In this document: positions 16,108 to 24,314 of the stretch, one piece after another
Layout of the letters: the number at the start of each line of letters is the position of its first letter
Position numbering within the stretch: position 1 is the stretch's first letter
From: Chloroflexota bacterium
GTDB lineage: Bacteria > Chloroflexota > UBA6077 > FW602-bin22 > JAMCYS01
DNA length: 35,497 nt
Assembly (NCBI GenBank): GCA_023473795.1
Contig: JAMCYS010000102.1
Coordinates: 1 to 35,497, forward strand
Reading direction: 5' to 3'
Notes under the pieces: model-generated
What the model saw: only the letters and a program-made list of their open reading frames with translations
Databases searched by the model: none
What the model was told of the DNA's origin: nothing
Translations under genes and position numbers: made by a program

Positions 16108-18936
16108 CTAGCCCGGGCGCCAGCCGAGACGACCGGCGACGCCACGCGCCGTGAAGCCCAGGGCTAGCGCCGCCGTGGCCAGCGCCGCCAGAGCGGAAAG
16201 GAGCCAGCCCAGTCCCAGCCAGCCCGGCTCGTAGCGGAACTCTACCTGGTGCACCCCCGCGGGCAGCTCCACGGCCCGGTAGAGCCAGTCGGCCCGCAGC
16301 ACAGGCACGCGTTCCCCGTCCACGTAGGCCTGCCAGCCGGGGTAGTAGGTATCGGTCAGGACCAAATAGCCGGGCGAAGTCAGGCCGACCCGCAACGAGG
16401 TGGACTGTGGCAGCCGCGACACAACCTGCACGGTCTCGGATGGGGCCGGCTCGCCACCAGGTGGCTGACCATAGCCGGCGGTGCCCAGTGGATTGAGCGC
16501 CAGGACCTGCGCCAAACGGCCGGCCGGGTCGGCTGGGCCCAGCACCACCTGCTCGGCCGGCTTGAAGTCGGGTGCCAACAGTCGCTGCCAGGCAGCGTCG
16601 GCCGTCTCGACGACGTTCGCGCTGTGGGTCAGGAAGGCCCCCGGCTGCGGGTTCAGATTGCGAAACGCCACTACCGTCTCACTGCGGTAGGCTATCTGGT
16701 AATCGCCCCAACCAGCCAGCTGCCCCAGAGGCACCTTCTGCCCGTCGCTAGTGACTAGGGACACCCTGTCCACGTGCAGGTAGCCGGTTCCCGGAAGGGT
16801 GCGCACGGCCAGCGAACTGATCGCCATCTCCCGGCTCAGTCTGAGCGTCGTCGTGTACGAGTAGCCGTCGTGATTGACGGGTGGATAGCCCGAGTTGGCC
16901 GGCCAGGCCCGCTTGGCGGCAGGCTGCTGGTGTTTGACCCGCGCCCGCACGTCGGGCCGGTCGTAGGCCCACTCGGCGGTATCGCTGCCCGCGCGCACAG
17001 GCAGCGTTTCCTCGCGCGTGCCGTCGCTCACCACTACCTCGCCCACGATGGTGCCGTCCGGCACGTCCACCCCGGCGCTGAGAAAGGATTCCACCTCCAG
17101 AGCCACCGCGCCGGTCGCCGGGATGCCGATCGTTCGGCCAACCGGAGACGGCGCATAGGGGTTGGCCAGATTGTCACGGGCGATTGCCTCGTCGCTCGCC
17201 ACCGACTGTGGTACAAGCAGGTACTTCACGCCCGACAGATCGGCCAGCTTGGGTGACACGTCCAGCTGCTCGGCAAACTCCTGGTAGTTGCTGAGTCCCA
17301 AGGGCAGATAGCCGTTGAGGCTGGGGACGCCGGCCGCCAGCGCGTAGTTGGGGAAGAGGGACTCGGTCACGCCGACCGGCGCGGGCGTGATGCGCTCGCG
17401 CGTATAGACTCGGTAATCCCCTTCTTCCTTGTCGAGCAGACTGGTCACTATTTGCGGTCTGAGCGCCAGCTGCTCCGCCGGGCCGGTGGCGTTGAACGTG
17501 GCGCCGAAGACCGAGACGAACGCATACAGGTCGACGGCGAGCAAGGCAGCCGCCAGCACGGCGAATGCCCCTTCGCCCATCAGCTGCCGGCCACGCAAGA
17601 CGAGGAGGAGCGTGCCCAACACAAGCAACGCCCAGGGCAGGAACAGCCACAGGGTGAGGAGTTGCGTGAGGTCGCGGGCGGCGTTTACGGTCAGCACCCA
17701 CGACACCAGAGTCGCCGCTCCCAACAGGATGGGCGCCAGCCGCGCGGGCGGGCGCGGCAGCGGCAGGCCGGGGTGCAGCAACGTGCTGGCGCCCGCGGCC
17801 GCCAGGGCCGAGACGGCGAACGAGTACAGGAGGAGGAAGCGGGCCGGCACGCGGAAGCTGTTGAAAACGGGCACCCCGGCCAGATTCTGATACAGCGGGT
17901 TGTACTGGCCGAAAGCGAAGGCGATTGCCAGCAATGCCAGCAGGGCAAAGAACGACGTGTAACGGTCGCGCCGAAACAAGACGGCGTAGGGTGCGAGCAG
18001 GAGCGGCAAGATGCCGAGATAGCCGCACCACTCCACGCTCGCCGCCTGGCTGGACGCGGCCAACGGATTGCCGGCGAGGAACGGCGATACGAACGTTGCC
18101 AGGTAAGGTGGCGGTAGCGAGAAAGAGGTGAAGAAGGCGCCCGTCAGGCCGCCCGCGCGCACCGAGCGCGTAGACAGTTCCATCGTGGCCAGCAGCTGCG
18201 GCGCGGCCAAAGCGGCACCCAGCGCGACGGCCAGCGCGGACGCGCCCATGGTGAGCAGGGGGCGCCCCAGGCCTTCACCATCCACGAACTGGGTGCCCGC
18301 CCTGTAGATGGTGTAGAGTCCGAGGGCGAGTAGGCTGAGAAAGGAGACCTGGGCGTGGCCCCCCAGGAACTGCAAGCCGACGGCCACAGCCAGCAGGGCT
18401 GCCCATAATCCTGTTCGCCGGCGTTTGGCCACGAGCTCGACCAGCAGAAACAGCACCGGCAGCCAGGCGGCGGTTGAGGTGATGCTAAGGTGGTCCAGGT
18501 GAGCGATGACGAAGCCCGAGAGCATAAAGACCAGCCCGCCCAAGGTTGAGCCGAAGTGGTCCAGCCCCACGGCGCGGCAGAAACCGTAAGTGCCCAGGCC
18601 GGCCAGGCCGAGGTGCCACAGCAGCTGCCAGTTGAGGGCGGCGGCCGGCGGAATCAGCAAGGAAAAGAGCAGTCCCACTGGGTAAAGAAAGCCGCCCTCA
18701 CCCTCGGCGAGGAGGGGGTAGCCGCCCATGAGGTCGCGACTCCAGAGCGGTATCTGGCCCGCCGCCAAAGCGCGTGCCAGGGCCACCTTCATCGGGTAGT
18801 AGATGCGCTGGACGTCGCCGAAGAAGAAGTAGCCCCGCAACGTGGCCGCCGACCAGAAAACGAGCACTGGGACGGTCAGCAGAACGAAGGGCAGAAGAAA
18901 GGCACCGGGAAGCTCTGCTGCTTCTCGCCTGCGCAT
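16108..18936 (-). CDS. YfhO-type large integral membrane protein (GT-C-like)
   Basis: The 942-residue protein has about twelve membrane helices in its first half (FLLPFVLLTVPVLVFW onward), with the first-loop acidic motif FFFGDVQRIYYPM typical of lipid-sugar-dependent GT-C glycosyltransferases. A long extracellular beta-rich domain follows, with the family motif DTYYPGWQAYVDG near residue 850, and one last helix before RLGWRPG. YfhO proteins are implicated in glycosylating cell-envelope polymers such as lipoteichoic acid; the acceptor here is unknown. It begins one base after the MOSC stop codon, so it is the last gene of the operon and translationally linked to MOSC. Confidence 0.85.
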   Translation of the reverse strand: MRRREAAELPGAFLLPFVLLTVPVLVFWSAATLRGYFFFGDVQRIYYPMKVALARALAAGQIPLWSRDLMGGYPLLAEGEGGFLYPVGLLFSLLIPPAAALNWQLLWHLGLAGLGTYGFCRAVGLDHFGSTLGGLVFMLSGFVIAHLDHLSITSTAAWLPVLFLLVELVAKRRRTGLWAALLAVAVGLQFLGGHAQVSFLSLLALGLYTIYRAGTQFVDGEGLGRPLLTMGASALAVALGAALAAPQLLATMELSTRSVRAGGLTGAFFTSFSLPPPYLATFVSPFLAGNPLAASSQAASVEWCGYLGILPLLLAPYAVLFRRDRYTSFFALLALLAIAFAFGQYNPLYQNLAGVPVFNSFRVPARFLLLYSFAVSALAAAGASTLLHPGLPLPRPPARLAPILLGAATLVSWVLTVNAARDLTQLLTLWLFLPWALLVLGTLLLVLRGRQLMGEGAFAVLAAALLAVDLYAFVSVFGATFNATGPAEQLALRPQIVTSLLDKEEGDYRVYTRERITPAPVGVTESLFPNYALAAGVPSLNGYLPLGLSNYQEFAEQLDVSPKLADLSGVKYLLVPQSVASDEAIARDNLANPYAPSPVGRTIGIPATGAVALEVESFLSAGVDVPDGTIVGEVVVSDGTREETLPVRAGSDTAEWAYDRPDVRARVKHQQPAAKRAWPANSGYPPVNHDGYSYTTTLRLSREMAISSLAVRTLPGTGYLHVDRVSLVTSDGQKVPLGQLAGWGDYQIAYRSETVVAFRNLNPQPGAFLTHSANVVETADAAWQRLLAPDFKPAEQVVLGPADPAGRLAQVLALNPLGTAGYGQPPGGEPAPSETVQVVSRLPQSTSLRVGLTSPGYLVLTDTYYPGWQAYVDGERVPVLRADWLYRAVELPAGVHQVEFRYEPGWLGLGWLLSALAALATAALALGFTARGVAGRLGWRPG

Positions 18937-18937
18937 G

Positions 18938-19372
18938 CTAGCCCTCGACGACGATCTCGTCGCCCACCCTAACCTGGCCGCCGTTCAGCACGCGCACGAA
19001 GATGCCCTCGCGCGGCATGACGCAGTCGCCGGCCTGGTAATAGATCGCGCAGTGGGAGTGACAGACCTTGCCGATCTGGGTGACCTCGCACTCGGTCGGC
19101 CCGAGCCGTAGGTGGGTGCCAACCGGCAACGATGGTAGATCGATGCCCTCGGTGGTGATGTTCTCCGCGAAATCGCCCGGACCGACCTGCAGGCCCTTGG
19201 CGCGCATTTTCTCGATGCTCTCCAGCGCCAGCAGGCTCACTTGGCGATGCCAGGGACCGGCGTGAGCGTCGCCGGCGATGCCGCTTTCGACCACGAATTC
19301 CCCTGCGCCAACGTTCTTCTTACGCATCCCCTTCTTGGCGCTCGTGCAAACGGCCACCACTCGTCCGGCCAT
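18938..19372 (-). CDS. MOSC-domain protein
   Basis: The 144-residue protein is a stand-alone MOSC domain, the sulfur-carrier or Moco-binding module also found at the C-terminus of eukaryotic Moco sulfurase. Visible features are VESGIAGDAHAGPWHRQVSLL, the block GDFAENITTEGIDL, and the region TQIGKVCHSHC, with the conserved Cys in KVCH. Its ATG follows the lspA-like TAG without a gap, so the two are coupled. Its place beside moaA and moaC supports a role in Moco handling. Confidence 0.92.
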   Translation of the reverse strand: MAGRVVAVCTSAKKGMRKKNVGAGEFVVESGIAGDAHAGPWHRQVSLLALESIEKMRAKGLQVGPGDFAENITTEGIDLPSLPVGTHLRLGPTECEVTQIGKVCHSHCAIYYQAGDCVMPREGIFVRVLNGGQVRVGDEIVVEG

Positions 19373-19900
19373 CTAGTAACTCCTCTTGACAACAGCCACC
19401 ACTTCCAGCAGCAGAAACACCACCGCGAAGTTGGGCAGCAGGTCGCCGAAATTGAAAATGGGCCAGCCCGCGATGTGCACGAAATCGAGCACGTACCCCA
19501 AGCGCACCCTGTCGATCAGGGTGCAGAGCAGGGGCGCCAGGGCAAACACCAGGAAGGCCTGCCCCCGCCAGCTGACCCCGAAATGCATCTCATACAGGCG
19601 GTAGGCGGCCAGTAGAACGACGATCAGCACCGCCCCCGAGATTTCCAGCGCCGGCACCAGCCACGGCAGGCCCTCTCCCAGGCCGCCCGCCGCGCCCCGG
19701 TTGGCCAAGTGCACCAGCCCCACTACCTCGCCCCACAGCGGCAGTGTCGTTCGCAGGGGCAGCGTGTGCTCCACCCAGACCTTCGCCGCCTGATCCAGAC
19801 CCACCAGCAAGCCCACGGCCAGAGCCAGGGAAGCGTGGGACAGCACCGGACGGGTGGCCGGACGCCAGGACGGGCGAGCGAGCGGTTCGTATGTGGACAT
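19373..19900 (-). CDS. lspA: LspA-like membrane aspartyl protease (signal peptidase II family), divergent
   Basis: The 175-residue protein has four membrane segments. The LspA blocks are recognisable: LDQAAK (D36), ANRGAAGG (N67, where the family has N-x-GAAFG), LIDRVRLGYVLDF (D139) and FNFGD (D153). The two likely catalytic aspartates, D139 and D153, are both present, but the GGALGN stretch before IDR is replaced by APLLCT. It may be the lipoprotein signal peptidase needed by the two lipoproteins in this window, or a specialised paralogue. It lies between moaC and the MOSC gene, with a 61-base gap upstream that carries its own -10 box. Confidence 0.82.
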   Translation of the reverse strand: MSTYEPLARPSWRPATRPVLSHASLALAVGLLVGLDQAAKVWVEHTLPLRTTLPLWGEVVGLVHLANRGAAGGLGEGLPWLVPALEISGAVLIVVLLAAYRLYEMHFGVSWRGQAFLVFALAPLLCTLIDRVRLGYVLDFVHIAGWPIFNFGDLLPNFAVVFLLLEVVAVVKRSY

Positions 19901-19906
19901 AAGGCG

Positions 19907-19912
19907 ATTATA
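19907..19912 (-). promoter_or_regulatory. -10 box (TATAAT) directly before the lspA-like ATG
   Basis: TATAAT ends seven bases before the ATG at 19900, so transcription would start at or within a base or two of the start codon. No purine-rich Shine-Dalgarno is present. This predicts a leaderless mRNA for lspA-like, MOSC and yfhO. A good -35 was not found. Confidence 0.45.
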
Positions 19913-19961
19913 CTAGCCGGCCTTACGCCTGTCGAGCTCGGCTCGAGTCGCCGGAGGCCGC

Positions 19962-20453
<492 letters not shown>

Positions 20454-20456
20454 ACC

Positions 20457-21449
20457 CTAGCCCCCGATCTGCGACATAGTGCGCCCGGCCGGCGGCTCGT
20501 GCTTGGCGAGGCCATGTCCCTCCGGCTTCAGGCGCACGGCCCGGGCGATGAGCTCGGCCACCTCGGCCACGCCGGCGCCGTCGCGCAGGGCGGCACGCAG
20601 GTCCACCTCGTCGGCGCGCAGCAGGCAGGGCCGCAGCTTGCCGTCGGCCGTGAGGCGTAGACGGTTGCACTGGAAGCAGAAGTGCTCGCTCACGGGAGAG
20701 ATGAAGCCCACCGTGCCCGTGGCTCCCGGCAGGCGGTAGTAGCGGGCGGGACCGTTGCCCGCCGGGGGCGCGCCGCCCGCCGGGGTCAGGGGGCCCAGCG
20801 TTTCAACCCGGGCCTTGATCTCCTCCGTCGAAACGTAGCCGTCGTGGGCCCAGTCGGAGCTGCGGCCTAACGGCATCAGCTCGATGAAACGCACGTGCCA
20901 GTCTCGCTCAATTGTTGTGCGCGCGATGTCCGCCACCTCGTCGTCGTTGAGTCCGCGCACTACCACCGTGTTGATTTTCACCGGCGTCAGCCCGGCCGCC
21001 CGCGCTGCCTCGATGCCCGCCAGCACCTTGGCCAGCTCGCCGCCGCGGGTGACGCGATAGAAGCGCTCGGGGCGCAGCGTGTCCAGGCTGACGTTGACCC
21101 GGCGCAGGCCCGCCCGCGCCAGGTCCCGGGCCTTGGCGGTCAGAAGTACGCCATTCGTGGTCAGGGCCAGGTCGTCGATCCCGGGCACCTTGGCGATGTC
21201 GTGCACCAGGTTGGCGATCCCCAGGCGCACCAGCGGCTCGCCACCGGTGAGGCGCACCTTGCTCAGGCCCAGGCTGGCGGCCGCGCGGACGATCAGCTCG
21301 ATCTCCTCGTAGCGCAGCACATCCTCGTGGGGGATCAGTTGTACTCCGCCCGGCGGCATGCAGTACAGGCAACGGAAGTTGCAGCGGTCGGTAACCGACA
21401 CGCGCAGGTAATTGATCGGACGGTTGTAGGCGTCGTTGATGCAGCCCAT
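20457..21449 (-). CDS. moaA: GTP 3',8-cyclase MoaA
   Basis: Radical-SAM enzyme that cyclises GTP in the first step of molybdenum-cofactor synthesis. The 330-residue protein has the SAM cluster C23/C27/C30 (CNFRCLYC), the GGEP motif (RLTGGEPLVR), NVSLDT, the second cluster in HFCFQCNRLRLT...LRPCLL, and the C-terminal IGG double glycine needed for activity in the family. Its ATG lies three bases after the stop codon of the TrmO-FmdE gene. Confidence 0.97.
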   Translation of the reverse strand: MGCINDAYNRPINYLRVSVTDRCNFRCLYCMPPGGVQLIPHEDVLRYEEIELIVRAAASLGLSKVRLTGGEPLVRLGIANLVHDIAKVPGIDDLALTTNGVLLTAKARDLARAGLRRVNVSLDTLRPERFYRVTRGGELAKVLAGIEAARAAGLTPVKINTVVVRGLNDDEVADIARTTIERDWHVRFIELMPLGRSSDWAHDGYVSTEEIKARVETLGPLTPAGGAPPAGNGPARYYRLPGATGTVGFISPVSEHFCFQCNRLRLTADGKLRPCLLRADEVDLRAALRDGAGVAEVAELIARAVRLKPEGHGLAKHEPPAGRTMSQIGG

Positions 21450-21452
21450 GTT

Positions 21453-22472
21453 CTACCTAAAGCAGCCTAGCTGGCACATGGAAATGCGGATGCCCTCCTC
21501 GTTGGCCAGCTGGCCGAGTTGGCGAGTGCCCAGGCCCAGCTCGCGCGCCAGTTTGAAGGCGACCGGGCAGGGCAACTTGCCATTAATGAGCGATTCCCCC
21601 AGGGTGGCGAGCGCCGCCGCCCGCTTCTCTCCCGCCAGCGGTGGCAACGTGATCGTTGCCGGCTCGGCGTGCCCGGCTGGCCCCTCCTGCACGCTGAAGA
21701 GCGTATTCTCCTCGGCGAGCAGCACCGCTTCGACGTCGCGACCGGCAAGGTCGTGCAAGTAGTAGACGAGCTCGCGCTCGCCGTACTGCAGGTGGAAGGC
21801 GGTGGCGGAGCTGGGGCGCAGGCGGCCGTTGCCCAGCGTGGCCCCGGTCAGCGCCTGGATAGCGTCGGCCACGCGGCCGTCTACGCCGACCGTCGCCGCC
21901 AGGCCGGGCTCCCGCGCCGCCACGCCGAAGTGACGCAGGGCGTGGTAGACCAGGCGCACGCCCAGGGCCAGCTCGGCGCGGCGCTCGCCGTGGAAGTTCT
22001 CGGCCTCCAGCAGCAGCATCTCCAGCACCCAGCGGCTGTCCGACTCGTGCACGAACTGGGCGTCGCGGAAGCCAACGGCCGACCAGGCATAGTCCCAGCC
22101 CCGCAGCGGCGCCTTGAGGTCGAGCACCGCCGTGCCGTCCACGAAGTCGAGGCTCGCCAGATGGAGGGTGCGCCCCTCGACCGCCGTGAGCCGCGCCAGG
22201 CTGATGCCCAGCGGGTTGGGCCTGGCGGGCCCGCGCGTGGCGAAAACGCCGCGATTGGCGGCCTGTCCCTTGGGCTTGCCGACCAGACTGTCGCGTCGCG
22301 CCAGGCCCAACCAGGCGGTGACGCCGACGTAGCTATTGTCGGCCAACCCCACCAAGGCCGGCGCGAAAGGCTCGTAGACCTCGATCTCGGCCGGGACGCC
22401 GTGGCCCGGCATCCTGGCTGGGTCGGCGACGCTCGAGTGAACCACGCCTATCGGCTCGACGGTGATTTGCAT
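21453..22472 (-). CDS. TrmO-like domain fused to an FmdE-like domain and a CxxxC tail
   Basis: The 339-residue protein opens with a TrmO/TsaA domain (residues 1-135), which in its known form N6-methylates t6A37 of tRNA with SAM; the signature GVFATRGPARPNPLGIS is at 76-92. Residues 160-245 resemble FmdE (ALGVRLVYHALRHFG, DAIQALTGATLGNGRL), the accessory subunit of formylmethanofuran dehydrogenase, but the cysteines normally in GHLCPG, NDSC and LTGC are all replaced. The tail (295-339) has C302 and ends SMCQLGCFR, with C333 and C337. GGGAG before the ATG fixes the start. It leads a moaA-moaC operon behind an attenuator-like leader, so a tie to molybdenum or pterin metabolism is more likely than plain tRNA modification. 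Confidence 0.8.
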   Translation of the reverse strand: MQITVEPIGVVHSSVADPARMPGHGVPAEIEVYEPFAPALVGLADNSYVGVTAWLGLARRDSLVGKPKGQAANRGVFATRGPARPNPLGISLARLTAVEGRTLHLASLDFVDGTAVLDLKAPLRGWDYAWSAVGFRDAQFVHESDSRWVLEMLLLEAENFHGERRAELALGVRLVYHALRHFGVAAREPGLAATVGVDGRVADAIQALTGATLGNGRLRPSSATAFHLQYGERELVYYLHDLAGRDVEAVLLAEENTLFSVQEGPAGHAEPATITLPPLAGEKRAAALATLGESLINGKLPCPVAFKLARELGLGTRQLGQLANEEGIRISMCQLGCFR

Positions 22473-22502
22473 AAACGCTCCCGCCAGACAGATGTAATTC
22501 TG

Positions 22503-22531
22503 AGCGAGCGCAGCGAGCGAAGAATCTCCTA
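22503..22531. repeat. TTCTGAGCGAGCGCAGCGAGCGAAGAA-type repeat inside the operon leader
   Basis: A palindromic element around GAGCGAGCGCAGCGAGCG with flanking ATTCT/AGAAT lies between the terminator hairpin and the TrmO-FmdE start. Such elements recur in many GC-rich genomes. It adds a further hairpin 31 bases upstream of the ATG. Confidence 0.5.
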
Positions 22532-22586
22532 GCGCTCTTCGCGGCGAGAAGACTCTTCGGGCCGCCCCGCGGCCCTCAGAACGAGC

Positions 22587-22621
22587 AAAAGGAGCCGACC
22601 CTCCCTGGGGAAGGCCGGCTC
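22587..22621 (-). terminator. Leader terminator of the Moco operon
   Basis: On the minus strand GAGCCGGCCTTCCC and GGGAGGGTCGGCTC pair over 14 positions (two G-T pairs) around a two-base loop, then CTTTTG follows. It stands between the promoter at 22782-22810 and the first gene, so it must be bypassed for the operon to be expressed. Confidence 0.7.
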
Positions 22622-22650
22622 GGCAATAAGCATCCGATGGCCGGGCCTTC
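22610..22650 (-). promoter_or_regulatory. Antiterminator stem of the Moco operon leader
   Basis: GAAGGCCCGGC (22650-22640) can pair with GCCGGCCTTC (22619-22610), leaving one bulged C and a 20-base loop. The second strand is the 5' arm of the terminator at 22587-22621, so the two structures exclude each other. The leader from about 22775 to 22651 is free to act as a sensor. Confidence 0.6.
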
Positions 22651-22775
22651 TCCTTTCCGAACGCGGGCGGTCGGAGCGTTGCCACCCCGGCCGGGGGGAC
22701 GATGTACGTCCTTGACGGCCGCCGCCCCTACCACGAGGGCAGCTGCGACGGCTCGGAGAAAGGGCCCACTGAACT
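22651..22775 (-). ncRNA. Candidate sensor region of an attenuation leader (unidentified riboswitch-like RNA)
   Basis: About 125 transcribed bases lie between the predicted start and the antiterminator. They include a hairpin GGACG-TACAT-CGTCC (22711-22697), the GC-rich CCCCCCGGCCGGGG, and a GTTCGGAAAGGAG segment beside the antiterminator. I see no leader peptide with a good start. The downstream genes make a molybdenum-cofactor, molybdate or tungstate ligand the leading guess; no known aptamer was recognised by eye. Confidence 0.4.
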
Positions 22776-22781
22776 CGCCGG

Positions 22782-22810
22782 AGTATAGCACTGCCGGGCA
22801 GGCCAGGCAA
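22782..22810 (-). promoter_or_regulatory. Promoter of the Moco operon
   Basis: TTGCCT (22810-22805), a 17-base spacer and TATACT (22787-22782) on the minus strand. Transcription should begin near 22775, giving a leader of about 300 bases before the ATG at 22472. The remainder of this divergent gap, to 22995, shows no gene. Confidence 0.6.
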
Positions 22811-22995
22811 CAGCGCCCAGCGCTCTGCCCCGCGGCGCACGTCGGGTCCCGCCCCCGGCCGCGGTCCGTTCCGTGGTGCACAACGGCACGCCTGCCCAGA
22901 GCCGACTCCCTGTGGCCCGATCCACCGTCGCGTCCCCACGCCGACCGTCGCCAGCGTTGGGATTGCCACGGCACCGCTGGCGAAAGCAAGCCGCC

Positions 22996-23004
22996 TGCTA
23001 TACT
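22996..23004 (+). promoter_or_regulatory. Extended -10 promoter of the CMD-like gene
   Basis: TGCTATACT is an extended -10 box, about 33 bases before the ATG at 23038. The same TGCTATACT occurs on the opposite strand in the divergent promoter at 22782-22790. Confidence 0.5.
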
Positions 23005-23037
23005 TAGGACAAGCGACCGCTGTTGGAGAGGTGAAAC

Positions 23038-23370
23038 ATGGGCTACTTGCCGGACGTCTACCAGCACTTCAACCGCGACCATCCCGAATTGGCGCGTCTC
23101 TACGGCGAACTGGCGGACAAGTGCCACGAGGCTGGTCCACTGGACGACCGCACGCGCCGGCTGGTGAAGCTGGGCATCGCCGTCGGGCTCAATTCTGAGG
23201 GGGCTGTGCGCTCCCACACGCGCCGGGCGCTGGAGGCGGGCATTCCGGCGGCTGAGGTCGAGCACGTAATCGTGCTGGCGCTGACCACCGCCGGCTTTCC
23301 CACGATGATCGCCGCCTACAAGTGGGCGCACGAGGTCATCGAGGCCGCCCAAAGGCAGGAGCCGATCTAG
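23038..23370 (+). CDS. Carboxymuconolactone decarboxylase/AhpD-family protein without redox cysteines
   Basis: The 110-residue all-helical protein has the CMD pattern LVKLGIAVGLNSEGAVRSHTRRALEAGIPAAEVEHVIVLALTTAGFPT. The CxxC of AhpD-type peroxidase reductants is absent: the position reads SEGAVRSH, keeping only the His. So it is closer to the decarboxylase-like branch or a non-redox member. GGAG and AGAGGTG precede the ATG. It is transcribed away from the Moco operon. Confidence 0.85.
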   Translation: MGYLPDVYQHFNRDHPELARLYGELADKCHEAGPLDDRTRRLVKLGIAVGLNSEGAVRSHTRRALEAGIPAAEVEHVIVLALTTAGFPTMIAAYKWAHEVIEAAQRQEPI

Positions 23371-23394
23371 GCCTGGCGGCGCCGGCGAGATGCC

Positions 23395-24297
23395 CTAGCT
23401 GGCGCCCAGATGCTCTTTGAACCACGCCGCCGCCGTGCCGCAGGCCTGGCCGAACCACGGCTCGCGGAAGTAAACGTCGAAGTGGCCGCAGGGCAGGGGA
23501 AGAAGCGCTTTCGGTTCGCCGGCCCGTTCGTAGGCGGCCAGCAGGGCATCGTAGGGTAGCAGGCTATCCTTCTCGGCCACGATCATCAGCAAGGGTCGCG
23601 GAGCGATGATCCGTATGAGGCTGATCGGGTCGAACTCGCGCATCTTCTCCAGCGACTCCAGCGTCACCTCGTTGCGCCAACTGGGCGCCAGCTCGCGTGA
23701 GCCGGTGAACCACTCGTAGGCGTCGTCCGGCGTCAGGGCGCAGAACTCGCCCGGCGCGGCCACTACCTTGATGCGACCCGGCGACTCGCCCGCGTAGCGC
23801 GCTAGGCGGTCCTTGAGGATGAGTCTGCCGAGCAGGTCGAAGCGCTCCTCACCGGCGTGGCGCCTAGTCTGCCAGTTCACCGCCGCCGGCATCTGCGCCA
23901 CGACCGCCTTGACCCGCTGGTCGTACTCGGCCACCCAGAGGACGATGCCGCCGCTCATAGACGTGCCCCAAATGCCGAGGCGCTCTGGATCGACCTGGGG
24001 CAGGCGGGAGAGCCAGGTCAGGGCGTTGCGGTAGTCCTCGGCTTGCTCCAGCGGCAGCACCTGGCCCCGGGGTTCGCCCTCGCTCGCGCCGAGGAAGCGG
24101 TAGTCGAAGACCAGCGTGATGAAGCCGGCCGCCGAGAAGCGCTCCGCGAAGTTAGCCAGATACTGCTCCTTCACCGCCGAGAAGCCGTGGGCCATCACGA
24201 CGCTCGGCGCCCGCGCGCCAGCCGGCAGGCGGTCCGGCTGGTATAGCCAGCCCCGGCAGAGTAGGCCCTTGCTGGGAAAGGCAATATCCCGACGCAC
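23395..24297 (-). CDS. Alpha/beta hydrolase (dienelactone hydrolase/acetyl-xylan-esterase-like)
   Basis: The 300-residue enzyme has the nucleophile elbow GTSMSG (S113), acid D244 in AEKDSLLP and base H272 in CGHFDVYF, plus the oxyanion strand MAHGFSAVKE. No signal peptide is seen. The family cleaves esters, peptides or lactones; the substrate is unknown. It ends tail to tail with the CMD-like gene, and its start lies 17 bases after the lepA stop, so it may be the second gene of a lepA transcript. Confidence 0.85.
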   Translation of the reverse strand: MRRDIAFPSKGLLCRGWLYQPDRLPAGARAPSVVMAHGFSAVKEQYLANFAERFSAAGFITLVFDYRFLGASEGEPRGQVLPLEQAEDYRNALTWLSRLPQVDPERLGIWGTSMSGGIVLWVAEYDQRVKAVVAQMPAAVNWQTRRHAGEERFDLLGRLILKDRLARYAGESPGRIKVVAAPGEFCALTPDDAYEWFTGSRELAPSWRNEVTLESLEKMREFDPISLIRIIAPRPLLMIVAEKDSLLPYDALLAAYERAGEPKALLPLPCGHFDVYFREPWFGQACGTAAAWFKEHLGAS

Positions 24298-24314
24298 GGC
24301 CAGCCTCCTGTACC

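Noticed and set aside
22650-22700. T-box-like GGGGTGGCAACGC on the minus strand of the Moco leader
   Set aside because: It departs from the T-box core (GGGTGGNACCGCG), no specifier stem is evident, and the downstream genes are not aminoacyl-tRNA or amino-acid genes.
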